Notes: generated from the letters alone by a model not told the origin. DNA of 64,000 bases from Zygnema cylindricum (GCA_037447655.1 JBBHKE010002632.1:272956-336955); one strand, 5' to 3'; counted from the stretch's first letter, positions 43,320 through 54,632 are shown. Translations and numbers: made by a program.

Positions 43320-44524
43320 TGTAGAAGGTAAAGGCATGGTGAGCGAAAGAGAGAGATATTGGAGAAAGACATCCAAAATAAAAGAGAGAGGAACCATGGC
43401 AAAGAAGAATAAGGAAGCAAAAGATAAGACAAAAGGAGACAAGAAAAATACAAAAAGAGAAGCACAGTGAAGAAAAAGTCTTCTCATTATAATCGGTGAA
43501 TTGCGTATACAAAATGAACAAGCGTATTAAGCCTAACTCTCGATTTAGGGTGGACTAGTTACACGACGTCCACAAAAGAATCAAAGCCGCAAAAGACAAA
43601 AAGGTATAACTAGTGACGGCCAATGTCAAAGTCGGCGGACGGCAAAGTTATGAACAAAAAGAATATTTCGTACTTGGAATCTGAAACGAAAAGAATCAAA
43701 AATCTACGATAAATATTGTAAAGGTACACTTGAATGTACTTGTGAAAAGGTGGGATGGACGTAGTCAACGAAAATAATGCTCCACTAAGCTAAGAGACAA
43801 AATAATTACAATGATTACAAAATGTGTTCGGCTAGTGAAACGGTACCGTACACGAACAACAAAGTTACATGAACCGACACAAAAGGAGGTGAAACGACAC
43901 TACACCGCCAATCGTTATTAGCGTTGTGTACACTAATTCCGTCCCGCTTTTTTTTTTTTTATTCTCCATTAGTGTAGTTCATTCTATTTTTTTTTTATTC
44001 TATTTAGGGTTATTTTCAGTGCGTTGTCTCTTAAATAGAGTTGTGTACGGTCAGTGTCAGACCGTACATAAATGTATTTTTTTAAGTTAAAAATTACAAT
44101 AAATTAGCTTTAGTAACCGCAGAAGCATGAGAATGTGCGTTCTAAAAAGGAAAAAAAACCAGGTCGTAAAAAATTTCGTTCCCACATATTCGTTCGACAG
44201 CCGCGTTTCGACCGTGTGAATGTACGATTTGTGTACGATTTGTCAGATTTTGTACGGAGACCTATATTAGTGTAAGCATGTTTGCGACCGACATTTTTTT
44301 TTTCAAAGATCCAAATTACCATAATCAAACAATTAGAATGTATGATTTTTTCCAAAATTTTCAAATTCTTAAATAGCGTACACCACGGTAATTATTTTTA
44401 TACGCTAAAAAAACTTACACGCTAATAGCGATTGGCGGTGTACCATACTGAAAACAACGTACACGCAATTATACATTCGAAAAGTACGGATCATGAATAA
44501 TACAACTGAAATTGTACTTCAACA
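43320..44524 (-). repeat. 5' LTR of element M, interrupted by a TA-target element
   Basis: Matches 40352-41020 on both sides of the insertion at 43903-44440; the flanks of that insertion read CGACAC|TA and TA|CCATACTG. Confidence 0.9.
43903..44440. mobile_element. TA-target TIR element in the LTR of element M (copy G3)
   Basis: The ends CACCGCCAATCGTTATTAGCG and the inverse CACCGCCAATCGCTATTAGCG are bordered by TA on both sides (43901-43902, 44441-44442). The empty site in the other LTR has a single TA. This proves the 2 bp target for the family, which also appears at 18257, 54113, 57242 and in truncated form at 58780-59222. 538 bp, no transposase. Confidence 0.92.
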
Positions 44525-45226
44525 TTGTACGCGTCCAATTTTTGGTTGGTGTCCTTGCGAGGACACTATCCACACACTACTGTAAATGGCTTGCGCGATT
44601 GCTACTCAAATTTGAGAAAGCCAAAAGTCCAATGGCCAAGCTTTACACCAATACCTTCGAATAATCTTAATAAGTATATAGTAAACAAATTACCCCTAAA
44701 AAAGAAATGGTGCAAAATTATGCGAAAACATACGACGTCCAGTAAACAACTTCACTTTTTTGCTACTGGATGTTCACCCTCATTTTGTGTCGACGATGTA
44801 TCCTTCGATCCAATTATGAGTTTTGAATTCTTTGTTTTAGGGTGCATTTCCATGTAACTGAAACTTAGACTTGTTAATTTGTTTTTTTGTGAAGATTCTC
44901 CGTAGTACTTTTCAAAGAATTTCGATGTTCGAAAACGCAATCGTTACTTTAAAGTGTGACGGTTGTAGATGTGGGTACAATTTGTGACGGTTGTATATTA
45001 GTACAAAACTTGCAACAATTGGTGACGTTGACAAAAATAACGACAATTGTAGAAATCTAGTTTATTGTGACACTTTAGATGTTTAGGGTTTTGTGACATT
45101 GTGACGTCATACTCACTTGTGACAGCGTGGACATCACTAATTCCATAACATCTCGCCATGGCTTTCCGATTTTGTATTTACGTCTTTTCTCAATCTGCTT
45201 TCCATCAAAATGCGTTGAAAGATAGT

Positions 45227-46193
45227 TGTAACAAGATCTCCTACCTCTCAGAAAATCCCATAACTATAAACAATTCCAACCACACATTCCACACATTGGA
45301 AAACACACATCCACATTTGACAACACTCACATAAGGATAAACTTTAAATTAGAAGAAGCTTCTGTCCACATAACATTAGCTTGGTCTCTTGCCCTCGTGG
45401 CTCAACCCTTCTTATTAAAGTGTTTTCCACTACTCTCCTCTCTTAATAATTCTATCTCTTAACTACTAAAACACTATTTAGTTAGTAAGAGATTTCAATG
45501 CAAAATGCCTTTTCTCCAATTTGGTATTAATCGCTCAGGACCAAGATCAGCCGGAATTTCCACAAACTTTTCCAAAGGAAAAGATGTCTACTCTCCTCTT
45601 ACACTTCACTATTTATCCATCATCGCCCTGGACTCGCCAACCAGAGTCAACGCTCCGTTTTAACAGGCTTTTACCTGGGCCAATCATTGATCAGCAAAGA
45701 CTCAGACTGACCAATGCAAAAACGTGCGAAATCTCTTACTAACTACTTAGCGCTTTACTAACCAATCAAACGTTACGTTTCACTACGTAACATTTACGTG
45801 CAAAATTGCGCGCCAAACGAAACGCGACTTCGCACGAGCGTGCGTAACAAATTTCGCACGCGAAACTTCCTACGAAATTCCCTTAAGTGAAAGTGACGTT
45901 TCGTACTAAAATTTGTACGAAACGAAGCACCGTGCATACTAAACGTTTCATTAGAACTTTATGAAACGTACGCGCGTAATTTCGGTACTAATTTGACCCT
46001 TAACCCGTTTCAATGATACCCACTTGTTATTTAGACCCCACGCTGTCACCTAAATACACCCATCGCTATAACTTTTAAAATATAACTCCAAATAGCGTGA
46101 TTCTTTCGCGGACGTCTACCAATTTTAGTACTCTATAATCATAACACCTAAATACCCATTTATAAACAAGTTCGATCCGCTATTACTGTTACA
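45227..46193 (-). repeat. 3' LTR of the Ty3 element
   Basis: 967 bp, nearly identical to 52041-53008. It contains the inverted pair TTTCGTAC/GTACGAAA near 45898-45922 and several further ACGTTTC/GAAACG words, which may be promoter elements. It is preceded on the coding strand by the polypurine tract at about 46194-46206. Confidence 0.93.
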
Positions 46194-46242
46194 TCATCCC
46201 CTCTTTATTTTTAACTGACCTACGTTAAAACACCTTTAATTA

Positions 46243-49233
46243 TCAAGACGAGACTTCTATATTATTATCCCTCCAGTACCTCTGTAAAAACTCAAAATTT
46301 TTATCCTCTAAAGCCAACTCATCCTCAGGCCTTCCTAGATAATGCACTTTCCAGAATATAGTATCACCAACCTTAAACCATTGACCAACCCAATCTATTA
46401 CCCATCTGTGGACTTCAGGTTCTATAATTATTGAGGGATCCAATTCCAGTTCTCTTTCTGTTGGTCGAAGATTCGCTGGTTTCAGTTGGCTGATGTGTAT
46501 CACTGGATGAATTTTTGTTGAAGGCGGAAAGTCCAATTTGGCAGCAACTGACGATATCATCTCGATTACAATAAATGGTCCAATGTACTTAGGGGCAAAT
46601 TTCCCCGTAGGATCCGATTGTCCCTTAATCTTGCACCTGTAATGAGTTGTAGAAAGCCAAACCTTGTCACCTGTGCGTAACACCCAATCACCCCGTTTGC
46701 CGTTAGCATTTAATTCTTGCCTCCTTTGTGCCTCCACTAATGAATCCCGGGCAATTTTCCAAATTGTTTGAACGTATTCCCAAAACTCTGTTCCAGAACC
46801 CCTATTCTCTTGAGTGACCCCTGTTATTAAGTCCAATGCTTCTCTAGGTTGGTATCCGTATGCAACTTTAAATGGCGAGAATCCTGTACTAGCATGTTTA
46901 CATGAATTGTATGCAAATTCCATTAATGGCAGTTTAGATTCCCATGTGTTCTGAACTCCACTGCAAACAGTCCTAAGCATTTCCTCTAGTCTACGGTTCA
47001 TCTTTTCTGTCTGTCCATCTGTCTGAGGATGATAAGCGGTACTCATTTTCAATTCAGTGCCTAAATTTTGCTGCAATTCTTTCCAAAATGCAGATGTAAA
47101 TTTAGAATCCCTATCACTAACTATAGACATGGGAACTCCATGATGTCTGACCACGTTGTCAAAATATAACTTTGCAATATCTACAACTGAATGAGTAGTT
47201 TTGCAAGGGATAAAGATTGCCATTTTATTGAACCTATCGACTACGACCATGATACTGTCATTTCTTCTAGATGTAGCTGGTAACCTGACAATAAAATCCA
47301 TACTGACAGATTCCCATGGACTTTCGGGGATATCTAAAGGTTTTAAGAGACCTCTAGGTTTTTGGTTACTAGGTTTACTCTGTTGGCAAGGGACACAACT
47401 TTCCACGTGTTTCGACACCTCCTTTGCCATCCCTGGCCAAAACAATCTACTCTGCAACCGACTAAGAGTTTTATCTCGACCAAGATGTCCTAAATGCTCA
47501 TGGGCTTCCTGTAAAAGTTGTTTTCTCAAGTCTCCCATTTCAGGAATGCATAACCTATCCCCTGTTCGCAAATACAGTAAACCATCTTCTATTCTAAAGT
47601 TTTTGACATGCCTCTCATTCAGTGGGTCAGAATTCCCTCCCAAAATATTCTTGCAAATCACAACAAAATAAGGATCTTTATCATAACCATATCTAACTGT
47701 ATCTAAAAACAATTCATCTTGAACCATAACACTTATTTCAAAACATCTACTTAATGGATCTGCGACTACATTTGTTTTCCCAAGAATATGTTTGACATTA
47801 AATTTGAAATATGCTAATTTTTGCATCCACCTAACCTGTCTGCCAGTCATAATCTGCGCATCACTTAATCTTTGTAAATAAGAGAGTGCTTTATTATCAC
47901 AGTGAACTGTAAATTCTTTATTATGCAAATAACAACGCCATTTCACCAATGCATGTATAATTGCAAGTAATTCCTTTTCCTGTGCTGTATAATTTTTTTC
48001 AGCATCATTAAATTTTCTGGACTCAAAAGCAATAGGATGAAAGTGTTTACCAACTTTCTGACTTATGACTGCACCTAAACCTTTATCAGATGCATCTGTA
48101 GTGATCAGAACTTCAAATTCTCCAGCAGGGTCAGGATACACCAGTGTAGGGGCAGAGGTCAACTTCCCTTTTAGTTCCTTGAATGCTCTCTCTTGATCAG
48201 CTCCCCACACAAACGTCTCCTTTTCCCGAAGTAAATCCGTCAAAGGTGCGGCGATCATACTGAAGTTCTTTATAAATTTCCTGTAGTAAGTGGCCAATCC
48301 CAAAAATGATCTAACTTCCGTGACATTAGTAGGTTGCTTCCAATTTTGGATTGCAGTGATTTTGGATGGATCTGTTTTAACACCTTCCCCACTAACTATA
48401 TGTCCCAAAAATAATTGTTCACTTTTAAGAAAGCTAGATTTTGACAATTTTCTGTATAATTTTCTTTCTTTTAACCTTTCTAACACTTTTCTTAAATGAA
48501 TTACATGTTGTTCTCTAGATTCACTGTAAATTAGAATATCATCAATAAACACCTGAACAAACTCATCTATGTAATCCGAAAAAGTTTGGTTCATTAATCT
48601 TTGATAAGTAGGCGGAGCATTCGTTAAGCCGAATGGCATCACTATCCATTCAAAATGACCCACCCTAGTCCTGAAAGCAGTTTTATCAACATCCTCAATT
48701 CTAATTGGCACCTGATTAAAGCCACTACGCAGGTCAATCAACGAAAATACTTTAGCACCTTTTAAACGATCTATCAAATCAGAAATTAAAGGTAACGGAT
48801 ACTTATCCTTCACCGTAAGCTTGTTCAGACTACGATAATCGACACACATTCTCAACGTTCCGTCCTTCTTTTTGACGAAAAGAACTGGTGCTCCGTACGG
48901 TGATTTGCTGGGTTGAATATGTCCTTTCTCTAGGAGTTCTTTGATCTGTTTCTTTAACTCCTCTTGCTCAAAGAAACTGTGTTTATAAATTCCTGTGACA
49001 GGAGGATTACATCCAGGTTCAAGGTTAATAACATGTTCTACATCTCGGGAAGGTGGCCTTCCCGAGGGTAAATCACTTGGGAAAACATCTTGAAATTCAA
49101 AAATCAAATCCTTAACAACAGCATCAGATGTATTAATGTCAGTTACAAAATCAGATTTTAGTTTTTCGAAAGTTTTAGTGGTGTCAGATTTAGGGATGAC
49201 ATCAATGTTAGTGTTTTCTCCCCCCCCCTTCAT
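46243..49233 (-). CDS. Ty3 pol: reverse transcriptase, RNase H, integrase, chromodomain-like tail
   Basis: 996 codons. [22 protein letters not shown] (about 118-137), [13 protein letters not shown] with the first Asp, and VFIDDILIY (about 228-236) with the catalytic Asp pair. RNase [18 protein letters not shown] near 380. Integrase: [13 protein letters not shown]...CVPCQQSK zinc finger near 580-620, MDFIVRLP and [10 protein letters not shown] for the two Asp, and [17 protein letters not shown] with the Glu. The GPY/F module reads [10 protein letters not shown]. The tail (about 930-990, EVHRWVIDW...[16 protein letters not shown]) resembles a chromodomain, which in chromoviruses directs insertion to heterochromatin. 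All catalytic residues are present. Confidence 0.95.
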   Translation of the reverse strand: MKGGGENTNIDVIPKSDTTKTFEKLKSDFVTDINTSDAVVKDLIFEFQDVFPSDLPSGRPPSRDVEHVINLEPGCNPPVTGIYKHSFFEQEELKKQIKELLEKGHIQPSKSPYGAPVLFVKKKDGTLRMCVDYRSLNKLTVKDKYPLPLISDLIDRLKGAKVFSLIDLRSGFNQVPIRIEDVDKTAFRTRVGHFEWIVMPFGLTNAPPTYQRLMNQTFSDYIDEFVQVFIDDILIYSESREQHVIHLRKVLERLKERKLYRKLSKSSFLKSEQLFLGHIVSGEGVKTDPSKITAIQNWKQPTNVTEVRSFLGLATYYRKFIKNFSMIAAPLTDLLREKETFVWGADQERAFKELKGKLTSAPTLVYPDPAGEFEVLITTDASDKGLGAVISQKVGKHFHPIAFESRKFNDAEKNYTAQEKELLAIIHALVKWRCYLHNKEFTVHCDNKALSYLQRLSDAQIMTGRQVRWMQKLAYFKFNVKHILGKTNVVADPLSRCFEISVMVQDELFLDTVRYGYDKDPYFVVICKNILGGNSDPLNERHVKNFRIEDGLLYLRTGDRLCIPEMGDLRKQLLQEAHEHLGHLGRDKTLSRLQSRLFWPGMAKEVSKHVESCVPCQQSKPSNQKPRGLLKPLDIPESPWESVSMDFIVRLPATSRRNDSIMVVVDRFNKMAIFIPCKTTHSVVDIAKLYFDNVVRHHGVPMSIVSDRDSKFTSAFWKELQQNLGTELKMSTAYHPQTDGQTEKMNRRLEEMLRTVCSGVQNTWESKLPLMEFAYNSCKHASTGFSPFKVAYGYQPREALDLITGVTQENRGSGTEFWEYVQTIWKIARDSLVEAQRRQELNANGKRGDWVLRTGDKVWLSTTHYRCKIKGQSDPTGKFAPKYIGPFIVIEMISSVAAKLDFPPSTKIHPVIHISQLKPANLRPTERELELDPSIIIEPEVHRWVIDWVGQWFKVGDTIFWKVHYLGRPEDELALEDKNFEFLQRYWRDNNIEVSS

Positions 49234-49957
49234 CAGTAATTGCCTCAGTTACTAATAACAAGAAAGCATGATTCGTTTTATCTTTTAAGTGTTTTTTAAA
49301 TTGTTTAGCAGATATCAAACCTTCTACTCCCAATCTGGTTATGTTATTTATATGATTCCTATGCAATTTCTTAGGAGATAATGCTTGCAAAACCTTCCAA
49401 CCGTTTTCAGACTTCACTTTTAAGGTGTTAATTTCCCAATTAATTTGAGGATTATGTTCTGTTAACCAAGGCTTTCCCAGAATTAGTTCATCACTTCCCA
49501 AATTCATTATTTCACACACAACTTTCATTTTATGACCTTGGATATTAACATCTATCGTGTCAGTTTGTAAGTCTAATGTGGACTTATTACCATTTTCCAC
49601 TTGAACATGTAAAGGCTTTTCCCTTATGACAGTAGGAATTTTATTTTCCTCTACAAACTTATGTGAAATAAAATTATGTGTGGCACCTGAATCAACCATT
49701 ACTTTCAACGGTTTTCCTTCCACTAATGACTCGAATCTAATCAAACTGTGTCTGGTGTCATCATTACTTAACTGTCCTAACATAGGTCTGTTGTTGAGAA
49801 TTTCATCAGAAGGATTCTTTAAACTATGCAGTGTAGTGAGAATCATAATAAATTCAGCTATCCTAACTTTTCCATTCATTAATTTGCCCTCCAAAGTTAA
49901 CTCTTTAACTTCTAGATCCGGTTGACTAAACTGAGGACTTTCAGTTAGTCCTTTCCG
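49208..49957 (-). CDS. Ty3 protease
   Basis: The frame is open from the slippery site at 49963-49957 and its first ATG is at 49894. It holds the aspartic protease motif [14 protein letters not shown] near residues 65-80 of the ATG-initiated part, then a flap and the [15 protein letters not shown] region typical of plant Ty3 proteases. It lies in the -1 frame relative to gag and ends just past a run of nine G (complement of 49220-49228), where the RT frame takes over with a +1 offset. A one-base change in the run length would account for that break. Confidence 0.88.
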   Translation of the reverse strand, partial: RKGLTESPQFSQPDLEVKELTLEGKLMNGKVRIAEFIMILTTLHSLKNPSDEILNNRPMLGQLSNDDTRHSLIRFESLVEGKPLKVMVDSGATHNFISHKFVEENKIPTVIREKPLHVQVENGNKSTLDLQTDTIDVNIQGHKMKVVCEIMNLGSDELILGKPWLTEHNPQINWEINTLKVKSENGWKVLQALSPKKLHRNHINNITRLGVEGLISAKQFKKHLKDKTNHAFLLLVTEAITDEGGGRKH

Positions 49958-49963
49958 TTTCCC
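49933..49963 (-). promoter_or_regulatory. Putative -1 ribosomal frameshift site between gag and protease
   Basis: In the gag frame the codons read GTG GGA AAC GGA, so the heptamer G GGA AAC (49963-49957) has the X XXY YYZ form. The protease frame opens about ten codons upstream and is exactly -1 to gag. Four to five bases after the heptamer, AGGACT and AGTCCT form a six-pair stem with a seven-base loop. GGGAAAC is an established slippery heptamer, for example in the Ty3-derived mammalian PEG10 gene. Activity here is inferred. Confidence 0.7.
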
Positions 49964-51267
49964 ACCTCTTGGGCTTCCTGCTCAGCTAGATATAATGTAA
50001 TATCCTCTTGGAGACCTTCATTTACATCGACTGTTTTGAGAGAACCTTTATCTGTACAGTCTTTAGCGTAATGATCTGGACCTCCACATTTGAAACAAGT
50101 GACTTTCGTTTTGGGTTTTGTGCACTCTCTACTAAAATGTCCCTCCTCTCCACAGTTATAACAGTTAATCTTTTTCAATTGTGCACACTCAAATGCTCTA
50201 TAACCCCTTTTCTGACAAATAGTGCATGTGGGGATGGTAAGGTTAGGCTTCTGAGCATTACGGTTCGGTTTAGGACTTTTAATGTACCCCCCTCTATTGT
50301 TAAATTTATTTCCTGCATTAACACTATGTCCACCCCTTTGATTTCCCTTGAAGATATTTTGCCTATTCACCAGACCAGCATTCAAACCCTCTTCAACAAA
50401 CTCCTCCTCATCCCACTATGATACTTCATTTAAATTACCCCTGAGTGATCGAGTTTCCCGATTATACCCCAACTGATCCTCTAATTCCAATGACTTATCT
50501 TGTAATTCCTTCAAATTATTAAATTTTTGATGTTTTAGTTCTGATTTCAGTATAGGATTCAAATAGTTCAAGAAATGCAATTTAGCCATTTCATCAGTCA
50601 AACCTATGACATGAATACTAGATGAGTCAAATTCCACAATATAATCATTCACAGATCCAGTCTGCTTACAATTCAGCCACTTTTCTTCCATTCTGGATTT
50701 AAAAGTGACAGACAAGAAACGCGATTTGATCGCGGTTTTAAAAGTTTCCCAATCAGCATTATCAGGAATCAATTTAGACCTTCTCTGAGTATAATACCAA
50801 ATCTGAGCATCGCCTTTCAAACAGTTAACAGCAAAAGAAGTGTAATCATCACGATCGCAATTTCTAGACTCCAAATAATATTCCATATGAAAAATCCAAG
50901 CATCCAACTCATCAATCCTCTTACCATCAAACGATGGTGCCTCACTAATAGACAATTTCAGATCCCTTATCTTCTTAGGTCTATCATGATCATCCTCCCT
51001 AAAACTAGCATTCCTTTTACTACTCTCACCCTTTTGGTCATTCATATCATTCTTGGTCTGAATTAAGTTAATAAGTTCATCTAATTTCTCATTTGAAACA
51101 TTTCCATTTTCTTTGACAACTTTTAATTCACTTTTCAATTCGGAAATGGTTTCATCCACAGCGGTAGCATGATTATTAAATCTTTTGACCAATTTCACAG
51201 TTCGCTTCTTCAACACATTCAAAGCATTCTCCATTTCACGTTTCCATGCAGAATTTGCCATTATCAC
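49945..51267 (-). CDS. Ty3 gag with two to three zinc knuckles and one in-frame stop
   Basis: From ATG at 51267 the N-terminal coiled region (about 1-90) is followed by the capsid core (PSFDGKRIDELDAWIFHMEY; DDYTSFAVNCLKGDAQIWYY; RFLSVTFKSRMEEKWLNCKQ). An in-frame TAG lies at 50418-50416. Beyond it the same frame carries CTICQKRGYRAFEC, then two standard CCHC knuckles: CYNCGEEGHFSREC and CFKCGGPDHYAKDC. Gag ends at TAA 49947-49945. The TAG may be a disabling mutation or read through at low level; the sequence alone does not say. Confidence 0.88.
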
Positions 51268-52022
51268 ACAATTAAATCAAGCAAAAGGAAAGATAGAGTA
51301 TAATTTCCCAAAGAAATTTGCTGCAGATTTGAAGTCCTTAGATTGCTCCAATCCAAAACTTCTTCTCCTTAACAAATCCTTTGAAAAGATCAAGATCTGA
51401 GAAATTAAAAAGACATTGACAATAAGTTAGTACAAATTCAAATTTTCAATTTCCCAACATTGAAACATAAATGTAAGAATTTCCCCACCAATTTTGCAAT
51501 AGCAAAAATTGAAAGCTATCAAAGGTAAGATTTAACCATAAATTTTGCAACAGCAAAATTGAAATCAATCAAAGGTAACAATTTAGGGTTTGAAAAGTTT
51601 TGAGTCATTTCTGGACTCCTTTGCTCTTGAAGAAGTAAAGTACTCCACTTTCCTCCTCCACCATCAGCAAATTCCCCATTTCCCACTACATCAGGATCTT
51701 TTGTTCTATAATCCTCACATCCTCAACCTTCATGGCTTCAAGCCCTCCCTCTGCACATGAATCATTGCTAGGAGAAGGCAAGTTTGTTTGGCCTCTAGGT
51801 AATTGGAGTGAGCTTCGGCGGTGGCTACACTGCCCACCCCGCCTTAGTCCTTAGGACCTGAGCACGCCCCACATCTAACCAGCGGCCGCTGGCTGTGTGA
51901 TCACTCAGTTTCCCTCCAATCCCCTACCACTTCACATTGTGGTTCTACCGACACAGGTTAGAGCACCCTCACCGGTCACGGCAATCGATATTCGAGTGAG
52001 CAAACTTCTCCCTGGTTTCTAA
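51268..52022 (-). other. Ty3 5' leader
   Basis: About 755 bp between primer site and gag with no long frame. It contains a repeated 'attttgcaacagcaaaattg' motif near 51495-51565 and would hold packaging and translation signals. Confidence 0.6.
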
Positions 52023-52040
52023 CCTGGCTTTGATACCATA
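52023..52040 (-). other. Ty3 primer-binding site (tRNA-iMet 3' end)
   Basis: The coding strand reads TATGGTATCAAAGCCAGGTT after the LTR. This matches TGGTATCAGAGCCAGGTT, the complement of the tRNA-iMet acceptor and T-stem 3' strand, with one mismatch. It is standard full-tRNA priming, in contrast to elements L, M and copia-2. Confidence 0.88.
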
Positions 52041-53008
52041 TGTAACAGGATCTCCTACCTCTCAGAAAATCCCATTACTACAAACAATTCCAACCACACA
52101 TTCCACACATTGGAAAACACACATCCACATTTGACAACACTCACATAAGGATAAACTTTAAATTAGAAGAAGCTTCTGTCCACATAACATTAGCTTGGTC
52201 TCTTGCCCTCGTGGCTCAACCCTTCTTATTAAAGTGTTTTCCACTACTCTCCTCTCTTAATAATTCTATCTCTTAACTACTAAAACACTATTTAGTTAGT
52301 AAGAGATTTCAATGCAAAATGCCTTTTCTCCAATTTGGTATTAATCGCTCAGGACCAAGATCAACCGGAATTTCCACAAACTTTTCCAAAGGAAAAGATG
52401 TCTACTCTCCTCTTACACTTCACTATTTATCCATCATCGCCCTGGACTCGCCAGGCCAGAGTCAACGCTCCGTTTTAACAGGCTTTTACCTGGGCCAATC
52501 ATTGATCAGCAAAGACTCAGACTGACCAATGCAAAAACGTGCGAAATCTCTTACTAACTACTTAGCGCTTTACTAACCAATCAAACGTTACGTTTCACTA
52601 CGTAACATTTACGTGCAAAATTGCGCGCCAAACGAAACGCGACTTCGCACGAGCGTGCGTAACAAATTTTGCACGCGAAACTTCCTACGAAATTCCCTTA
52701 AGTGAAAGTGACGTTTCGTACTAAAATTTGTACGAAACGAAGCACCGTGCATACTAAACGTTTCATTAGAACTTTATGAAACGTACGCGCGTAATTTCGG
52801 TACTAATTTGACCCTTAACCCGTTTCAATGATACCCACTTGTTATTTAGACCCCACGCTGTCACCTAAATACACCCATCGCTATAACTTTTAAAATATAA
52901 CTCCAAATAGCGTGATTCTTTCGCGGACGTCTACCAATTTTAGTACTCTATAATCATAACACCTAAATACCCATTTATAAACAAGTTCGATCCGCTATTA
53001 CTGTTACA
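52041..53008 (-). repeat. 5' LTR of the Ty3 element
   Basis: 968 bp, with a few substitutions and one short indel relative to 45227-46193. It drives transcription of the minus strand. Confidence 0.93.
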
Positions 53009-53569
53009 ATAGTCTTTTTTAGAGCTCTTTCATTTTATGCCATTATTGTGGTTTTTTATTCCAAAAAGTGTGAGATAGGAGCGGAATGGTGAGAGGGAGA
53101 GAGAAAGAGGCACCCCCAAGGATTTCGCTCTTGCGAAAAGGCATACGTTGCCAAAGACCCTTGCTCGGAAAAAAGTTCGTACAGGTTGGAAACAGACAAC
53201 TTTTTTTTTCTTGTGTGCTCCACGTTTTGCACAAATGTTTCAAAATTTTATAGCACGTGCAAAAATATAATATTATTTCTTGTTTAACCGTTAAATTAAC
53301 TAAAATAGACTCTCGAGTCGATTTCAGGTAAGGTGTGATAATGAGCATGAATGACGTCGCAATGATGTTGCAATGGGTCGAAAAGAGCAAGAAGACAAGT
53401 TGTAGTACATTCTAAGTTTTAAGTTGACGCAAATTAGAACTATGGTTTTTCCCAAATTTTTTGTACTAAAATTTTTTGTACTAAAAAAGATTTTCTCCTT
53501 GGTAGGCTCTGTTTTGTACGCAAAAGACAAAAAATACACCTTGCTTTAAAACATGGGAGCGTGCCCTTA

Positions 53570-54112
53570 CAGTCCTTTGACTATGTTTGGATCCAATAAA
53601 TAACGTATATAACATACACCCAGCGCGGCGAAACGGCCAAAAGGCGCCAAAATTTTGCGGGAATTCCTTTTTGTTGAGCAAGTTTTTTCGCAATTTGAAG
53701 ATATGACGCCGTTTAAACGTAAAATTTGTGACTCATTCAAACCACGTGGCAGCCTTTCACACCTCCAAAGAGACTGCTCCCATTTCAAATTTTTTTTTTT
53801 ATCTTCGTGTAATCGAATGGCTGCACTAAGATCCAAAAAAAACAAATGGAGTTCGCCAGAGCACGTCGCGATAAACGTTCGCTAGAGGCGCTAAAAGACG
53901 AGAATTTGCTTCTTCTAGCCCAAGAAAATAGATAGCATGGAGTAGACCTTAATTATTAAAATACCGGTAGGCGAGCTACAGTACAATATCGCACTTGAAA
54001 GCTGTCTTAAAACGACAAATAAATACGATAAATGAAACCCTGTAAAGTTTTACGAAAAAATATGTGCTGAAAACGAAATCATCACAAATAGTGTCTCCAA
54101 GGATTTACACTA
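53570..54112. other. Stretch without a supported gene
   Basis: A short frame at 53851-53940 (about 29 codons, ending ENLLLLAQENR) looks like an amphipathic helix but has no support beyond being open. No transposon ends are seen. Confidence 0.25.
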
Positions 54113-54632
54113 CACCGCGAATCGTAATTAGAGTTATGTACGAAAATTCTGTCACCCCTAATATTGACTCTTTCACCCTAAATAGAGTACACAATTCTAA
54201 ATTATTTTTTACATTATTTAAGGTACTTTTTTAATCAGCGTTAACAACTCTAATATAGTGTCGTTTAAAATAGTGTGGCGTACGATCGGTGTCTGACCAT
54301 GCAAATTGTACTTTATTAACTAAAAAAGTACAAAAAAGGATTTAATACAGGCATTTATCATGTAACTGCATTTTCACAAACCTCGTAACGCAAACGTCAT
54401 AATGACGTGAAACTGTACGCTTTGTCAGATTTTGTACGTAAACCTAATTTACAAGAAAATATAACAGCGCATATAATTAGTACGGAAAATAACCCAAATT
54501 AGAGTTATTGATAAATTATAGTAAAATTTGTTTTTTAAAAAATCTGATTACACAAATTAGAATTAATAAGGGTCAAGTTCCATCTGTCGTTTCCGTAATC
54601 GTACGGCCAACTCTACGGGCCGGGTTAATTGA

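Larger units (their letters stand above)
40352..44524 (-). mobile_element. Short non-autonomous LTR retroelement (element M)
   Basis: LTRs at 40352-41020 and 43320-44524 start TGTAGAAGGTAA and end GTACTTCAACA. They are flanked by a perfect TTGTA duplication (40347-40351, 44525-44529). A 19-base primer site sits beside the right LTR and a GAGAGGGAG polypurine tract beside the left one, so it reads on the minus strand. The 2.3 kb interior encodes no gag or pol and consists largely of decayed tandem repeats. It must depend on a partner for enzymes. Confidence 0.9.
45227..53008 (-). mobile_element. Young Ty3-type chromovirus retrotransposon
   Basis: LTRs at 45227-46193 and 52041-53008 begin TGTAACA and end TGTTACA; by eye they differ at only a handful of positions. 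A perfect ATAGT duplication lies at 45222-45226 and 53009-53013. Coding-strand order is 5' LTR, primer site, leader, gag with zinc knuckles, protease, RT, RNase H, integrase, chromodomain-like tail, polypurine tract AAAGAGGGG, 3' LTR. Integrase after RNase H is diagnostic of Ty3. The pol frame of 996 codons is open. Gag has one stop, and one run of G separates protease and RT frames. Confidence 0.95.
44840..53566. mobile_element. PIF/Harbinger-like TIR element split by a Ty3 element (copy E4)
   Basis: Left end GGGTGCATTTCCATGTA, right end ...ACATGGGAGCGTGCCC, with TTA on both sides (44837-44839, 53567-53569). Without the Ty3 insertion (45227-53008) and its ATAGT duplication it is about 940 bp, the size of the copies at 1434 and 27476. 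The interior has 'gtgacggttgtagatgtgg' words, TGTGACGTCAT and the 'aaaagtgtgagata' block shared with 1434-2387. Confidence 0.88.

Noticed and set aside
41269-43521. Many Phe/Leu-rich minus-strand frames in element M (possible membrane proteins)
   Set aside because: They follow the A/G-rich plus strand and decayed tandem repeats; copies of the repeat do not conserve any frame.
53851-53940. Small frame of about 29 codons ending ENLLLLAQENR
   Set aside because: Short, isolated, and without promoter, splice or homologue evidence.
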